Source: Lantana camara (lineage: Eukaryota; Streptophyta; Magnoliopsida; Lamiales; Verbenaceae). Taken from it: a stretch of DNA of 64,000 nucleotides. This document shows, piece after piece, positions 1 to 11,815 of this stretch (positions are counted from its first letter, which is position 1; every line of letters starts with the position of its first letter). Location of the stretch: NCBI GenBank assembly GCA_037501455.1, contig CM074865.1, forward strand, positions 10,639,001-10,703,000. The letters are read 5' to 3'. The notes beneath the pieces were generated by a model, which made no database searches, was not told the DNA's origin, and saw only the letters and a program-made list of their open reading frames with translations. The translations under genes were made by a program, and so were the position numbers.

Positions 1-2639
1 ACCAAAAGGGGTTACATGACTCCCCAGATGGCGCTCAGCGTCCATTCCTCGCTAACTCCTAACGAGGTCCGGTTACGCCGTTCATTAGTGGGACTAGTGT
101 GAGGGTTTACCGTCAGCCCTTGCCTCCTCGGGTCCCCACTCACACCAAGCCCCTGGGCCCCATTCAGTGCATAACATTCATTCATTCTCGCCAAAACATT
201 AGGTAGGGTTCAAGAAATAAGGGCTTTACGTATACAATCATTTACTCGATAAAAGACTCAATATATATATATATTGTGTTACTTTGGCTTAAACCTTTTC
301 ACATAGGTAGATATATCGGGTCGTTTTATCTAAGTAGAAGAAAAACCCACCTTAAACGGCAACAAGGAGAACACACGAGCCCTACAGACCGGCCTCGTCT
401 CCAACGGACTCAAAATCTGTGCAAGAGAGGTGAGGTGAGACTCAATATGACCAAATAAGACGCTCGGCAATGAAATGATTATGATATGAATGTATAAGAG
501 ATGCTATAATGTAATGGACATGTTCATGTGCACTATTAAAGTCTTAAAGACATATAAACATTCAATTCATTCATTCAATGAAGCATTCGTATTCAAACGA
601 GCTCATATCCTTCACATTTCACGTCAAAGGAATTTAAATTATATAATCAAGTCGTTCAATCTTTCATTCGAATTAATAATTTCAATCAAATTAATCCAAG
701 AAATTCAAATAAAATCATAGCACTTATTAAATCACATTAGAAATTTAGAACATAAACAATTAAACACATTTAATCGTATTTACAATTAGAAGTTAAACAA
801 TTCAATACATTCAATTAAATTTAGGAAATTAAATAAAACATGAAATAGGTAACAATTAAATTTTATAATTCAATTAAATCAAATAATATTTAATATATAA
901 TAAATATATATATAATATATATTAAATATATATACGTACATATACATATATGCATGCACGTACAAACCATGCATAAAAAAAAAACAATATGCATGCAATT
1001 TGTTTAAGTAGATATGTATATACATTTATACATGCATACGTACTGCAGCACAACCAATTCCATGCTTGAAAGATTGATTTCCAACAACAACAACCACCTT
1101 CATGCATGCAAATCAAATGGACAAAGTTCTCATGCATGCAACCAACATTTCATGCAGGGAAAAAAAAAAGAAACAAGCAGCAGCAGTTCACGAACACCAC
1201 AGACATGCGTGACAAAAATACAAGGTGACACCCCCGTGTCACCTTCATAGAACAGACCGAGACACCCCCGTGTCTCGGTACAGAGAAAACAACCCATGAT
1301 GCACCCCCGTTCCAGCTGATAAGAAGAACAAAGACACACCCGTGTCTCGGCGTGCAGCAGCAGCAACTCAAACGCAGACAACCCCTGTTTCTTGGTTAAA
1401 CACAGCAGCACGAAGGCAGCCCCCAAGGCATGAAATGCAGTACTAACAAGGCATGAAATGCAATATCAAAATAGCTCTAACCTTCCCACAAAAACTGACA
1501 GCAAAACAAGGCAGAACCGTAGCAGCTTTGACAGCAACTTACAGGCCAAAAACAGAGCAACACTCACGCGAAAACAGGGCAGGTTTGATCTCAATTAATA
1601 TCAACAAGTTCAGGCCAATTGAGCTAACCAAAACGCAGCAAAACATCACAAATTCAACATGTATAACAGTTCCACAAGAGTTCATACGAGAAAGGAAGAC
1701 ATACGTGGCTATTTCATGAAAATTTCTTAAAAGCCATAAATGAGATCTTATAAATACCTCAACTACCATGAAATTAATGATCATAAATGAGAAGAAGATA
1801 CCAAAACAATTATTCTCAAGCTTGGAATCACTCAAATCCATCAAGAATTGAATGAGATCAACATAAATGCTCAAAATCGGCCATATTGCAAAATCAGCCA
1901 AAAATGCGTGAAACCATGATCAAATTTAGGGATGAATGAATGAAAATGATCAGGAATGAACATATAATACAACCCTAAGCTTACCTTGTTGATTGGATGA
2001 AGGTTGGATGAGATTTGAGCTTTGAATCTCCAAGGAAAGCTAGGTTACGGGAAGAAACTGGAGAACAGTGACTTTGGCTGAGAGTTGTGGTTTGTGTGAG
2101 GGTTGGTTCGGTTAGGGCAAGGTACATCAGATTAGGTGGTTGAGTTAGGGTTCTATAGCATCAAACCATGGTTAATTTGGTCAACAATTGAATAAGTTAT
2201 GGCCATTTTAGTGCAACAAGGTCAGTTTAGTCGCCGTTTCGTTTTTCGGTTGAATTTCGGAGGTTCAAATGATGTTAGAAAAATATAAGGCTAAGTTTAC
2301 CAAACTCGAATTTTCGTTACGAGTTCAGCGGAGTTGACGGAACTCGAATCCGAGTTCCCGAGCTCAAGATATTAAATACGGAACCAAGGGTGCGCTAAGT
2401 GCTCGTTAGCCCCCGACGTGGATTCCAAAAATCAAATTAAATTCGAAACATATGCAAATAAATCCGAAAATGCGAAACGAACAAATATTCATATACAAGA
2501 CACGTACAAGTTCAAAATATTAAATTTACATGAAATTCCGGTATCAATTCATCTCGAAACGAAGCACGTAAATGTCACTCATACGCAATGTATCAAAAGA
2601 ATTCATAATATTTAAAATATTTGCAATTAAATTCAAACA

Positions 2640-2686
<47 letters not shown>

Positions 2687-3110
2687 GCATGCATACGTAT
2701 ATATATATATACATATAACTTACAATACATGCATGCATACTGAATTTAAAAATTTTAATACATGCATTACATGCACACGTACACACTTTATATATATATA
2801 TATATAAATATATATACATTTAAATACATTTTTGATATTAATGTTATTAAAGTAAAATAATTAACATTTAATACATATAAAATAAAATTAAATATATAGA
2901 ACACGTATAAATAATTATTTCGCGCAATTAAGGAGCACACAAGTTATTCACATAAATTCAAATTCGAATATAGCATATATTTCAATTAATCACTTATTTA
3001 ACAATTAAACAATGAAATTAATTATAGAAAACACTAAAACCCAATTAATTTGCGCAAATTAGTAAACACATATGTCATGTTAATATACTAAAAAGTTGGG
3101 GCGTTACGTT
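1..3110. other. AT-rich repeat region, family unassigned
   Basis: No convincing gene is seen; the short open frames are interrupted and match nothing I recognise. The stretch is mostly AT-rich with an (AT)n run at about 2645-2682, plus less AT-rich patches at 1-430 and 1190-1430. It ends near 3100-3110 in GGGGCGTTACG. That resembles the GGGxGTTACA terminus of many plant gypsy LTRs, so this may be LTR or internal sequence of such an element. No primer-binding site or second LTR is visible to confirm it. Confidence 0.35.
1222..1345. repeat. Array of small GACACCCCCGTGTC hairpins
   Basis: Three inverted repeats share a CCCC-type loop: arms AAGGTGACAC / GTGTCACCTT at 1222-1245, CCGAGACAC / GTGTCTCGG at 1257-1278, and AGACAC / GTGTCT near 1332-1347. 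A degenerate GCACCCCCGTT unit lies between them. The stems differ in compensated positions while the loop is constant, so the base pairing seems conserved rather than the primary sequence. Function unknown. Confidence 0.6.
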
Positions 3111-3608
3111 GGATATCGAAATCACATGCTATTAAAGTTCTAGTCGGTAAGATAAGAATAACTTCTTATCAAGACTATAATGTGTTACATAAGATGATTA
3201 GTCTTTCGTCATAGGGAAATGGAGTTTCCAGTTATAACACATTGATGATTTTCAATAGATTTGGAAACATCGAACAGGACCACTAAGATAGTTCATTTTA
3301 AACTACTATCTAAAATGAACAAATCTTATGGGGCATTGAACTCTTAATCCTGGTGGTATTTCGACTTTAGGCATGTAGTGTTAATAATTGTAACTTGCTC
3401 ATAAGTGAGGTCTCGATATCGAATGACCGAAACCTTTGTACGTTCAGTGATTACATGAAATGTGCTGAAGAGAAATACTGATTGAGGAATTTGTGGCTTT
3501 GCTGGAAAGTTAAAAGATATTCCTGAAATAGATTTGCAAAGTTCGAATTAAAACTTTGGCCAAAGTACTTCGTGTGATGCGTCACTGAAGTTGTATGTTG
3601 AATGTGTT
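3111..3608. other. Left flank of the copia insertion, no gene seen
   Basis: About 500 bases of moderately AT-rich sequence without an open frame of note. It was contiguous with the sequence starting at 13783 before the copia element inserted. It could be part of an older decayed transposable element, but no diagnostic motif is visible. Confidence 0.3.
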
Positions 3609-3613
3609 TCACG

Positions 3614-5573
3614 TGTTGGAAAACACGAATCAGAAAGCAGCGGAATTTAAAAATTTTTCCAACAAAAGGATCTTGGACTCGCAATCGTGTAACCAAATTC
3701 GAAGGAATTAAGAAACTTACTTTTCTTTTGTTCTTTCTTGAAGCGTTTCAAGCCACCCAAGAACGCTCTTCTCGCGGCTTGATCCCCTCTCCTTGGTAAA
3801 GCTCGAATCTTCAAACTTCTAACTTGAAGTCTCTAGAGAAAGTCCACCAACTTGATCACAATCTAACTAGTAAGGATGCTAGTTCTCTAGTTAGTGTTTA
3901 GGCTTAACCTAGGGTTTTATTTAATCTTGGAGAAAGGAAGGTGTTCAACACATGAACCAAAAGAATTGCCAATTAGCTCTAAAGGGGAGCATGAGCTCCC
4001 CTATATATAGGAAAGGGAGAGGGACGGCCGAACCTATTCCTTGTTGGGAAAGGATTTGGTTCCTCTCTCTCCTATTACTTGATCATCAAGTATTTTCCAA
4101 CTTTGACTTTGAATTCTAATTCAAGTCAACTTTTAAGAGAGCTAAAAATATCCAAACTATTTTTGGATAATTTTATACTTTATTTATTTAAAATAAATAA
4201 CTTATTTTATTATCTAATTAATTAATTCGCAATTAATTAACTAGATTATTTTCTCCAAAATAAGACTTTCTTTTTAATTCAAAATTAAACCAAAGTCTAT
4301 TAAATAATTAACACATTTAATTATTTAATACATATATATATAATATATATATATTCACACGTGTGTGACACGTGTCACAGTGACACGTGTCACTCACGTG
4401 AGCCACACGTGTGATTTCACACGTGTGGAACCCTCTTGGCCCGATTAACTCGTTTAATCATTTTCAAGCCTCAACTCATGTAACCAAGTTGTTGTGTGTG
4501 ACCCTTTAGGTTCTCAGTTCAATTAGCAGTGACCCTAATTAATTAATTCACTAATTAATTAATCAGTCCACAGATTAAACGACCATAGTCTAGCAACAGG
4601 TGTTTAACCCCTAGCTGAATTGGAATGTTCGAATTCGACAGAACCTTTAAGTCATTGATTCATGTGAGATACAATCCTCCTACTTACTATCTCTCAACCA
4701 AGATCTAGGGCAAGGGAATAATCAGAACCCTAATAATCCGGTCTTAAAGCTAAGTGCATTTCATATCCATTTGATCTCAATCCAAGAAACCCTTTTCTTG
4801 ATGTCTTGATCTACTGCCTTGGCCAAGGACTCCATATGGCATATGAATGACTTACACAATAAGAGATCACCTTGCAAATGCAAGTGTAGGTCCTATCTTG
4901 ATTCTCATTCACTTTCATGAATCACTTGTGCAGCCCCAGCATAAGCCTTGAATCAGTTGTCTAAGGCGACACCCTTTAAAGCTTATACCTAAGACTACAG
5001 AGTTAACTCATAAAGTGACAAGGAACCTCAAGTCTAAGGATCAATTAATCACATCAATGACTCGTGAGATATTTCCTAATCTGGAAGTTTCCATTTCCTG
5101 AAATAGAAACTTCCTTTCCCATTTAGGAATGTTCTCACACGGGGCACCTCAGTGAACTTACTTATTAAAGTAAGCACCCTCATGTATCACGCACGTATCA
5201 ACTATACACTTTACACCTCCATGAAACAAGGTGGTCCTTCTTAAGGGCGTGATCCCACAAGCAAGCCTTAGAGGAGTCAGGTCGACACTCCCACTGTCTG
5301 TAGGACTCATCGGCTTGGAGTAATTTACTAATCATGACTTATGTGATATGGGGCTCGTTTCATGAACCATTTCACCTAAATGGTAGAGTCCTAAAGTCAT
5401 CAGGATTAGGGGAGTTCTCATACATGCACAGCTAAAGTAAACGCATACCAAACAAGAGCATATAAAGAAGTGTTGCCTCAATTCGTTATTTCATTCAAAG
5501 ATTGTCTGTGATTACAATAAGGAAAAGCACAAAGCGGATATACAATCGGCTTTCTAGGGCACTATTCCTAACA
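3614..5573 (-). repeat. 3' LTR of the copia element
   Basis: This 1960-bp repeat matches 11816-13777 almost base for base. It starts TGTTGG and ends CCTAACA. A TATATATAG box on the minus strand at about 3992-4000 marks the U3/R promoter. The U3 part contains the CACGTG cluster at 4358-4425. Confidence 0.96.
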
Positions 5574-5589
5574 ATCTCCCACTTGCCCG
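5574..5589 (-). other. Polypurine tract
   Basis: On the minus strand the bases directly before the 3' LTR read GGGCAAGTGGGAGAT. AAGTGGGAG is the usual plus-strand primer tract of plant copia elements. It directly abuts the TGTTAGG start of the LTR and follows the RNase H stop codon. Confidence 0.88.
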
Positions 5590-8500
5590 TCAAAGCCATT
5601 CTAAAGCTACTCTAAGTCCCATCTTCTGAAGATGACCTTGGAAAGCTTCTCGACTAAGGGGTTTAGTAAGTGGATCTGCCACGTTCTCTGCTGATGTGAC
5701 CCTCTCAATTAGCACATCTCCTCTTTTGATAATATCACGGATTAGGTGATACTTCCTCATAATGTGCTTGGTCCGTTGGTGAGATCTTGGTTCTCTTGCT
5801 TGAGCAACCGCCCCAGTGTTGTCACAAAACACAGTAATGGGGTCTTTCATGCTAGGAACAACATTCAACTCTTGCATGAAGTTTCTAATCCAAACACCTT
5901 CCTTAGCTGCATCATTTGCAGCTAAGTATTCGGCCTCAGTGGTCGAATCTGCAGTGGTAGTTTGCTTGGAACTCTTCCAACTCACTGCTCCGCCATTTAG
6001 GCAGAAAATGTATCCTGACATTGACTTAAAATCATCTAAGTCTGATGCAAAGCTTGCATCGCAGTATCCTTCGACAGTAAGATCTTTCTGACCTCCGTAA
6101 ACTAAGAATAAATCTTTAGTACTTTTCAAGTACTTAAGAATATTCTTCACGGCAGCCCAGTGACCATCTCCAGGGTCAGATTGGAAACGACTTGTCACAC
6201 TAAGTGCATAAGCCACATCCGGTCGAGTACATAACATTGCATACATTATGCTAGCTATTGCTGACGCATAAGGTGTATGAGTCATTCTCTCCTTCTCAAG
6301 GTTAGTCTTAGGACACATCTTCTTTGAAAGACATGTTCCTACACTCATAGGAAGGTTCTTAACCTTTGCTGACTCCATATTGAATCTCTTCAATACTTTG
6401 TCAATGCACATCGACTGTGATAGTCCTATTAACCTTCTAGATCTATCTCTATAGATTTTAATTCCAAGGATATAGGACGCATCACCAAGATCTTTCATCG
6501 CGAATTGGTTCGCTAACCATAACTTAGTCACTTTCATGTCATCCTTCGAATTCCCAATAAGAAGGATGTCATCAACATAAAGTACTAAGAATTGCATTGA
6601 GGTCTCCAATTCCTTTCTATACACACAGGACTCATTCGAAATTTGAATGAAGCCAAACGCTTTGACTGATTCATCAAATCGAATGTTCCAATTCCTAGAA
6701 GCCTGTTTCAATCCATAGATTGATCTTTGGAGTTTGCAAACCTTTTGCTCACTCCCACTGAATGTGAAACCTATGGGTTGCTCCATATAAATGTCTTTGT
6801 CAATGTCACCATTGAGAAAGGCAGTTTTCACATCCATTTGCCATATCTCATAGTCATAATATGCAGCAATGGCAAGCATGATTCGAATGGACTTTTGCAT
6901 TGCAACTGGTGAAAAGGTTTCGTCAAAGTCCACGCCGGGTCTTTGAGTGAATCCTTTTGCAACCAGTCTTGCTTTGTAGGCTGCAATGCTTCCATCAACT
7001 CCAAGCTTTCTCTTAAAGATCCATTTGCAACCTATGGGTTTGACCCCATCAGGCAAATCTACCAAGGTCCAAACTTGGTTGGAGTTCATGGAATCCATTT
7101 CGGATTTCATGGCTTCTATCCACTGTTCAGAGTCAGAATCTGAAAGTGCCTCCTCATATGTTAAAGGATCATTATCCTTTTGAGAGATTTCTTGGAAGAA
7201 TCCATACCATCTCTCCGGCTGTCTAGGAGTGCGTTCAGAACGCCTTAGAGGAGGATTTACATGTGTATCGAAATTCATGATTGGTTGTGTGGTTGATCAG
7301 AGTGGGGCGTTTCTTCAGTGGGTGGTGTGGGGTCACTTTGTACTTCTTCTAATTCTATGATCTTGCCTTTCTTTTCTTTAAGGAACGGTTCCTCAAGAAA
7401 AGTGGCATTTCTGGAAACAAACACCTTTTGCGCAGATTGATCATAGAAGTAGTATCCTATGGATTCCTTAGGATAACCTACAAAGTAGCATAAGTTAGAA
7501 CGAGATTCTAACTTATCTCCCACTGTCCTCTTCACGTAAGCAGGACAACCCCAAATTCTTAAGTAAGAATAACTAGGGATTTTACCATGCCACATTTCAT
7601 AGGGCGTTTTAGGGACTGACTTAGAGGGAACTAGATTCAGAATCTTTGCTGCACTTTCTAGGGCATAACCCCAGAAAGAAGGTGGTAAGTCAGTGAAACT
7701 CATCATGGAACGAACCATATCAAGTAGGGTTCGATTCCTTCTCTCAGAAACTCCATTAAGCTGAGGAGTTCCCGGAGGAGTCCACTGAGAGATAATCCCA
7801 TTATCTTTTAGATGATTAAGGAATTCTTCACTAAGATATTCGCCTCCTCGATCAGATCGAAGTGTTTTGATCTTGTGACCAGTTTGGTTCTCAACCTCCT
7901 TTTTGAAATTCTAAGAATTTCTCAAAAGCTTCAGATTTATACTTCATTAAGTATACATAACCATACCGACTAAAGTCATCAGTAAAGGTTATGAAATACT
8001 GATGATTGTTTCTAGTGCTTACACTAAGCGGTCCACAAACATCAGTATGGATCAAATCCAAAACCTTAGTGACACGTTCCACAGTTCCTTTAAAAGGGAC
8101 TTTGGACATTTTTCCTTTGAGACAGGATTCGCAAGAAGTTAACCCCTTAAGATCATTTTCAGAGAATGATCCTAAAGTGTTTATCTTGCTAATTCTGTTC
8201 TTGGAAATGTGTCCTAATCTAGCGTGCCATAAGAGAGCTGAAACTTTGTCATCTCTCTTACGCTTTGTTTCTCGTTGTATATTCATAATATTGATATTTT
8301 GAGTTAGGTAAAGTCCATTACTTAGAGTACCGATGTGAACGGAAGAGTTGTTCCGTTTGATAAAATATTTACCATTCTTAATATAAGTTTCATAACCTTC
8401 ACAATCTAATATTGGAACTGAAATTATATTACGAATAATGCTCGGTACATAAAGGACTTTATTTAAGACTAACTCAAAACTACCTAAATCTAATCTAATT

Positions 8501-9513
8501 GTGCCTAAAGCTCGAGCTTCAACGTTTGAGCCATCACCGATCTTCAAGACACATTCTCCTTCTTTGAGTTGTTGGACTTCACTTAGCATCTGTACATCAT
8601 TACAGATATGAGTTCCACAACCGGTATCAAGTACCCAAGAACTAGAATTAATAGAAAGATTTACTTCAACGAGAAAGATACCTTTCTTTAGAGTAGCCTT
8701 GTACTTCGGGCAGTTTCTCCTCCAATGTCCCGCTTTGCCACAATGAAAGCAAACATCCTCTTTCTGATCACGCTTCTTCTTTTGGGCCTTCCCCTTCGAA
8801 ATGCCACCAGTGGGCCTAAGGGGTTTCTTCTTCTTCTTTTGGGCTTTCTTGCCCTTACCTTTAGAAGGCCCAGAAGAGGAAGATGGAGCATTCACCATCA
8901 AAACCTTATTGTCCTTCTTGATCGTGCTTTCAGCAGTCACCAGCTGACTAATCAACTCAGCTACAGTAGCACCAGCATGATTCATGTTGAAGTTAAGGAC
9001 AAATGGGTTAAATGATGGTGGGAGCGAAGCTAGCAACAAATCCACTGAAAGCTCATCTTTTAGTGGCATGTCCATGGAGGCAAGTTTCTCAGTAAGGGCG
9101 AGAAACTTGAGTCCATATTCATGGACACTTGTACCTTCCCTCATTCTCAAGTGGAATAATTCCTTTGAAGTGTTATACCTTGTAACACGTTCATGAGGGC
9201 GGTAAAGTTGCTCTAAGTGGTCGTAAATCTCCCAAGCGAATTCCATGGCCTCATGTTGCCTTTGCAAGTCCGGAGACATGTTAGCCAACATAAGGCAACG
9301 GGCTTGGAGATTATCATCCTTCCACTTCTGAATCGCGTCCCGCTCGGCCCGAGTGGGAGCCTCCCCTTCGGGGCTAGGCTCCCCTTCGAAGAGAACATAA
9401 GTTCTCTTCTCAGAATCTAAAATGATTTTTAGATTCCTCAGCCAATCAGAATAGTTGGGACCAGTCAACTTGTTTGACTCGAGGATCGATACAAGAGGGT
9501 TTTTGGTTGCCAT
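5590..9513 (-). pseudogene. Copia gag-pol polyprotein, two frameshifts
   Basis: The polyprotein would be packaged in cytoplasmic particles and carry out reverse transcription and integration. The first block (9513 down to 7891) starts MATKNPLVSILESNKLTG. It holds Gag, a zinc knuckle C-X2-C-X4-H-X4-C (CFHCGKAGHWRRNC), the protease DTG motif (WVLDTGCGTH), the integrase zinc finger (HARLGH...CESCLKGK) and the first catalytic Asp. A one-base shift near 7905-7911 then breaks integrase. The next frame continues with SDRGGEY and the catalytic Glu region, to 7275. A second shift near 7275-7330 restores the original frame. The last block (7278 to 5590) holds reverse transcriptase with YVDD and RNase H (EGYCDASFASD, TEAEYLA, CDNTGA). 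The domains otherwise look well preserved. No full-length product is expected. Confidence 0.94.
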
Positions 9514-9720
9514 TCCAAAACACGTAGAGAATCACAGAATCTACGACCTAAATAGTAAAACAGAGAACTAGTGAGCATGCTGAATTATAACGATATACAA
9601 AAGATAAGGTCTTTAATCTAATGTAGCTCCCACTGTTTTTCAAAGATCTAGAATTCCCAAAGATCTAAGAGGAACACGTTTCCCAATGGGTACTAAGATC
9701 CTAGGCATTTTACCTCGAAC

Positions 9721-10040
9721 CCACGACTCGCGGACATTCTAAGTAAGAACCGTAGGTAGGTACAACTTACCAATTCTAACACCTTTAGAACTCTTAGTAA
9801 TTGTTTTTGCATCACCTATCTTTCAATATGGACCCACGACTCGTGCGACATCCATATTTACTTAGGCGTTAAGCTAGACCCATCAATCATAAGATCATGA
9901 TCAAAACTTAGTTCGAACGACCCACGACTCGCGGACATCGCCCTTGCTAAAATTGACCACGAAATATTGATCATTTAAGATGATCAATTAGGTAACTAAG
10001 AACTAATAAGCTCCACTAGCTATCCCACGACTCGCGGACA
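9721..10040 (-). repeat. Four spaced copies of CCACGACTCGCGGACA
   Basis: The motif occurs at 9721-9737, 9833-9851 (variant CCCACGACTCGTGCGACAT), 9921-9938 and 10024-10040, about 90-110 bases apart, just upstream of gag on the minus strand. The sequences between copies are unrelated, so this is a dispersed motif and not a simple tandem repeat. The regular spacing suggests RNA structure or protein binding in the genomic transcript. Confidence 0.75.
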
Positions 10041-11189
10041 ATAACTAGCTTCACTTACTAAACTTAAAACCTATTGATGGAATGCTAGGAATTTAATTCA
10101 AAATTTGCATCTCGAATTAAACACCTATTTGTTCGAAATTAGCTTAATATTTAATGGGAATTTTCGAATCAACCGGAGAGTTGTCCGGTTCGACCTCACC
10201 AACATATATGTTATCCAATTTTATTAGTCTTGATTAATGCAAGTACACTTAAATGCATTTCAAACAAGCACATAAACAGATAACATGTCCTAGCATGATA
10301 CTAACATGTAATGATCATGGGTTCTACCTATCTTATGCCTGATATGTGGGAGCCACTCCACAATCACAAGTTCTAACATACATGCCACATAAACAGTTTA
10401 AATCACATAAGGGAAAGCGGTAACAAAATACGAGCCCTATCTCTATTACATTTAACAATTGAGATTCCCCTCCCGAACATTTTGAGGGGTCTTCACTTAT
10501 GGCCTCCTTGTTACTTGAATGTGGTCCATCTTACTCCATGGGTGCATTGTCTCCAAAATGAAAATAAAACCTCACCACCTATCTCTACTCTCAAATTACA
10601 ATAAAAAAGAAAAAGACATAAAGTAATAAGGCTCAATCTTCATATTGGCCTTAGACAATTACACGGGGCATACCCCGGCCTCAAAAACAGTAATATGGAA
10701 AGCCACATAATAAATCACATAACAGTACGCACATAAGTGAGGCTCCAACCTCAATTGAAAAAAAAAAAAACGCAACTATAGGGCTCCAACCCCAATTTAA
10801 ACCATCCATGTGCACAAATTAAAACCATACATAGATCTAAACCCATGATCACCTAACATGCTTTTGCGAGAATTTAAATTTAGCCAATAAATTAAAATTC
10901 TCGTTTCAAGTCCTAATGACTTAAAACACGACTTAGATGCAATTCATGTTCAAGAGCCTTTTCAATAAAACCCGAAAAACAATAAACCAATAAAATTCCA
11001 ATTAATTTCCAAAATTAATAATTTTATTCTTTCATTATTTTCAGAAAATAAAATTCATAATTTTCCCAAAATCCAAATCGCTTTAATTTCTCAAAAATCC
11101 CAATTTAATCAAAATTTTAAAATAATTTTATTTTAGCAAAACTGATTTTAAAAGATAAAATTAAAATAAAATTAAATGGGGATTTTACG

Positions 11190-11540
11190 GACCGAAAAAC
11201 ACGAAACACGAAAGCACGGGCCCGGGACGACGCGGGATAGCCCGCCCGCCGTGCAGGAACGCGAGCTAGGCGCGCACCAGCGCTGCGCACAGCCGGCAGC
11301 GATTGCCACCAGGCGCGCCTGCGCGCAGACGTGCGGCGCGGGCAGGCAGTCCCGCCCATCCCTGGGCGGGCGCTCCCGCGCGGTTGCGGGAGGAGCAGGC
11401 GGCTGTCCCGCACGGTTGCGGGACAGGCGAGCAAGGCGCCTAGGCGGGCGGGAGGCCTCCCGCGCGGATGCGGGAGGGCTGGAAGGCGGTGATGGGGCTT
11501 GGGCGTGCAACGTGCTAGCACGCCCAGCCCCGTTCTTTTC
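11190..11540. repeat. GC-rich island of repeated hairpins in the copia leader
   Basis: A sharply GC-rich patch in an AT-rich leader contains at least three related stem-loops: CTCCCGCGCGGTTGCGGGAG near 11370-11393, TGTCCCGCACGGTTGCGGGACA near 11404-11427, and CTCCCGCGCGGATGCGGGAG near 11456-11478. The loops (CGGTTG / CGGATG) are nearly constant while the stem tips vary in a paired way. A CGTGCTAGCACG palindrome lies near 11509-11523. Confidence 0.7.
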
Positions 11541-11801
11541 GTGTCCCGTTTCGTATTTTTGGGTTTCTCCAAAACCCGGTTCAATCCAAAATTAAAAAAA
11601 TTCGATTTAAACATATTTCAATCAAAACGGTTTTCAAAATCACAATTTAAGAAAACAGTTTCAGAAATTCAGGAAAAAATTACAGTTTCGTAATTCAGGC
11701 TTTCTAAAAGAACTCATGAATACCTAATTCGCATCTAAGCCTAAGAATTTCTACAAATTTCAGAATAATTGAGACGAATCAGAAACACGATTAACGAGGT
11801 G

Positions 11802-11814
11802 GCTCTGATACCAC
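11802..11814 (-). other. Primer-binding site for initiator tRNA-Met
   Basis: Read on the minus strand this is TGGTATCAGAGCC, the classic complement to the 3' end of plant initiator methionine tRNA. It is separated by two bases from the LTR end. It fixes both the element's orientation and the LTR boundary. Confidence 0.95.
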
Positions 11815-11815
11815 T

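Larger units (their letters stand above)
9514..11801 (-). other. Copia leader between primer-binding site and gag
   Basis: This 2.3-kb untranslated leader is long for a copia element. It is mostly AT-rich, with two unusual parts: four spaced copies of a 16-17 base motif next to gag, and a GC-rich island of repeated hairpins near the primer-binding site. Open frames inside the island (for example 11117-11614 minus) are by-products of its GC content and show no protein family. A leader of this kind may carry packaging or translation signals, which is inference. Confidence 0.65.

Noticed and set aside
1..3110. Gypsy LTR read on the minus strand from 3110 leftward
   Set aside because: The GGGGCGTTACG terminus is suggestive, but no primer-binding site, second LTR or coding domain is visible.
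11117..11614. 165-codon open frame on the minus strand (and overlapping frames on both strands)
   Set aside because: It arises from the GC-rich hairpin island in the copia leader; composition is Arg/Ala/Pro-biased with no domain, and frames are open on both strands as expected from base composition.
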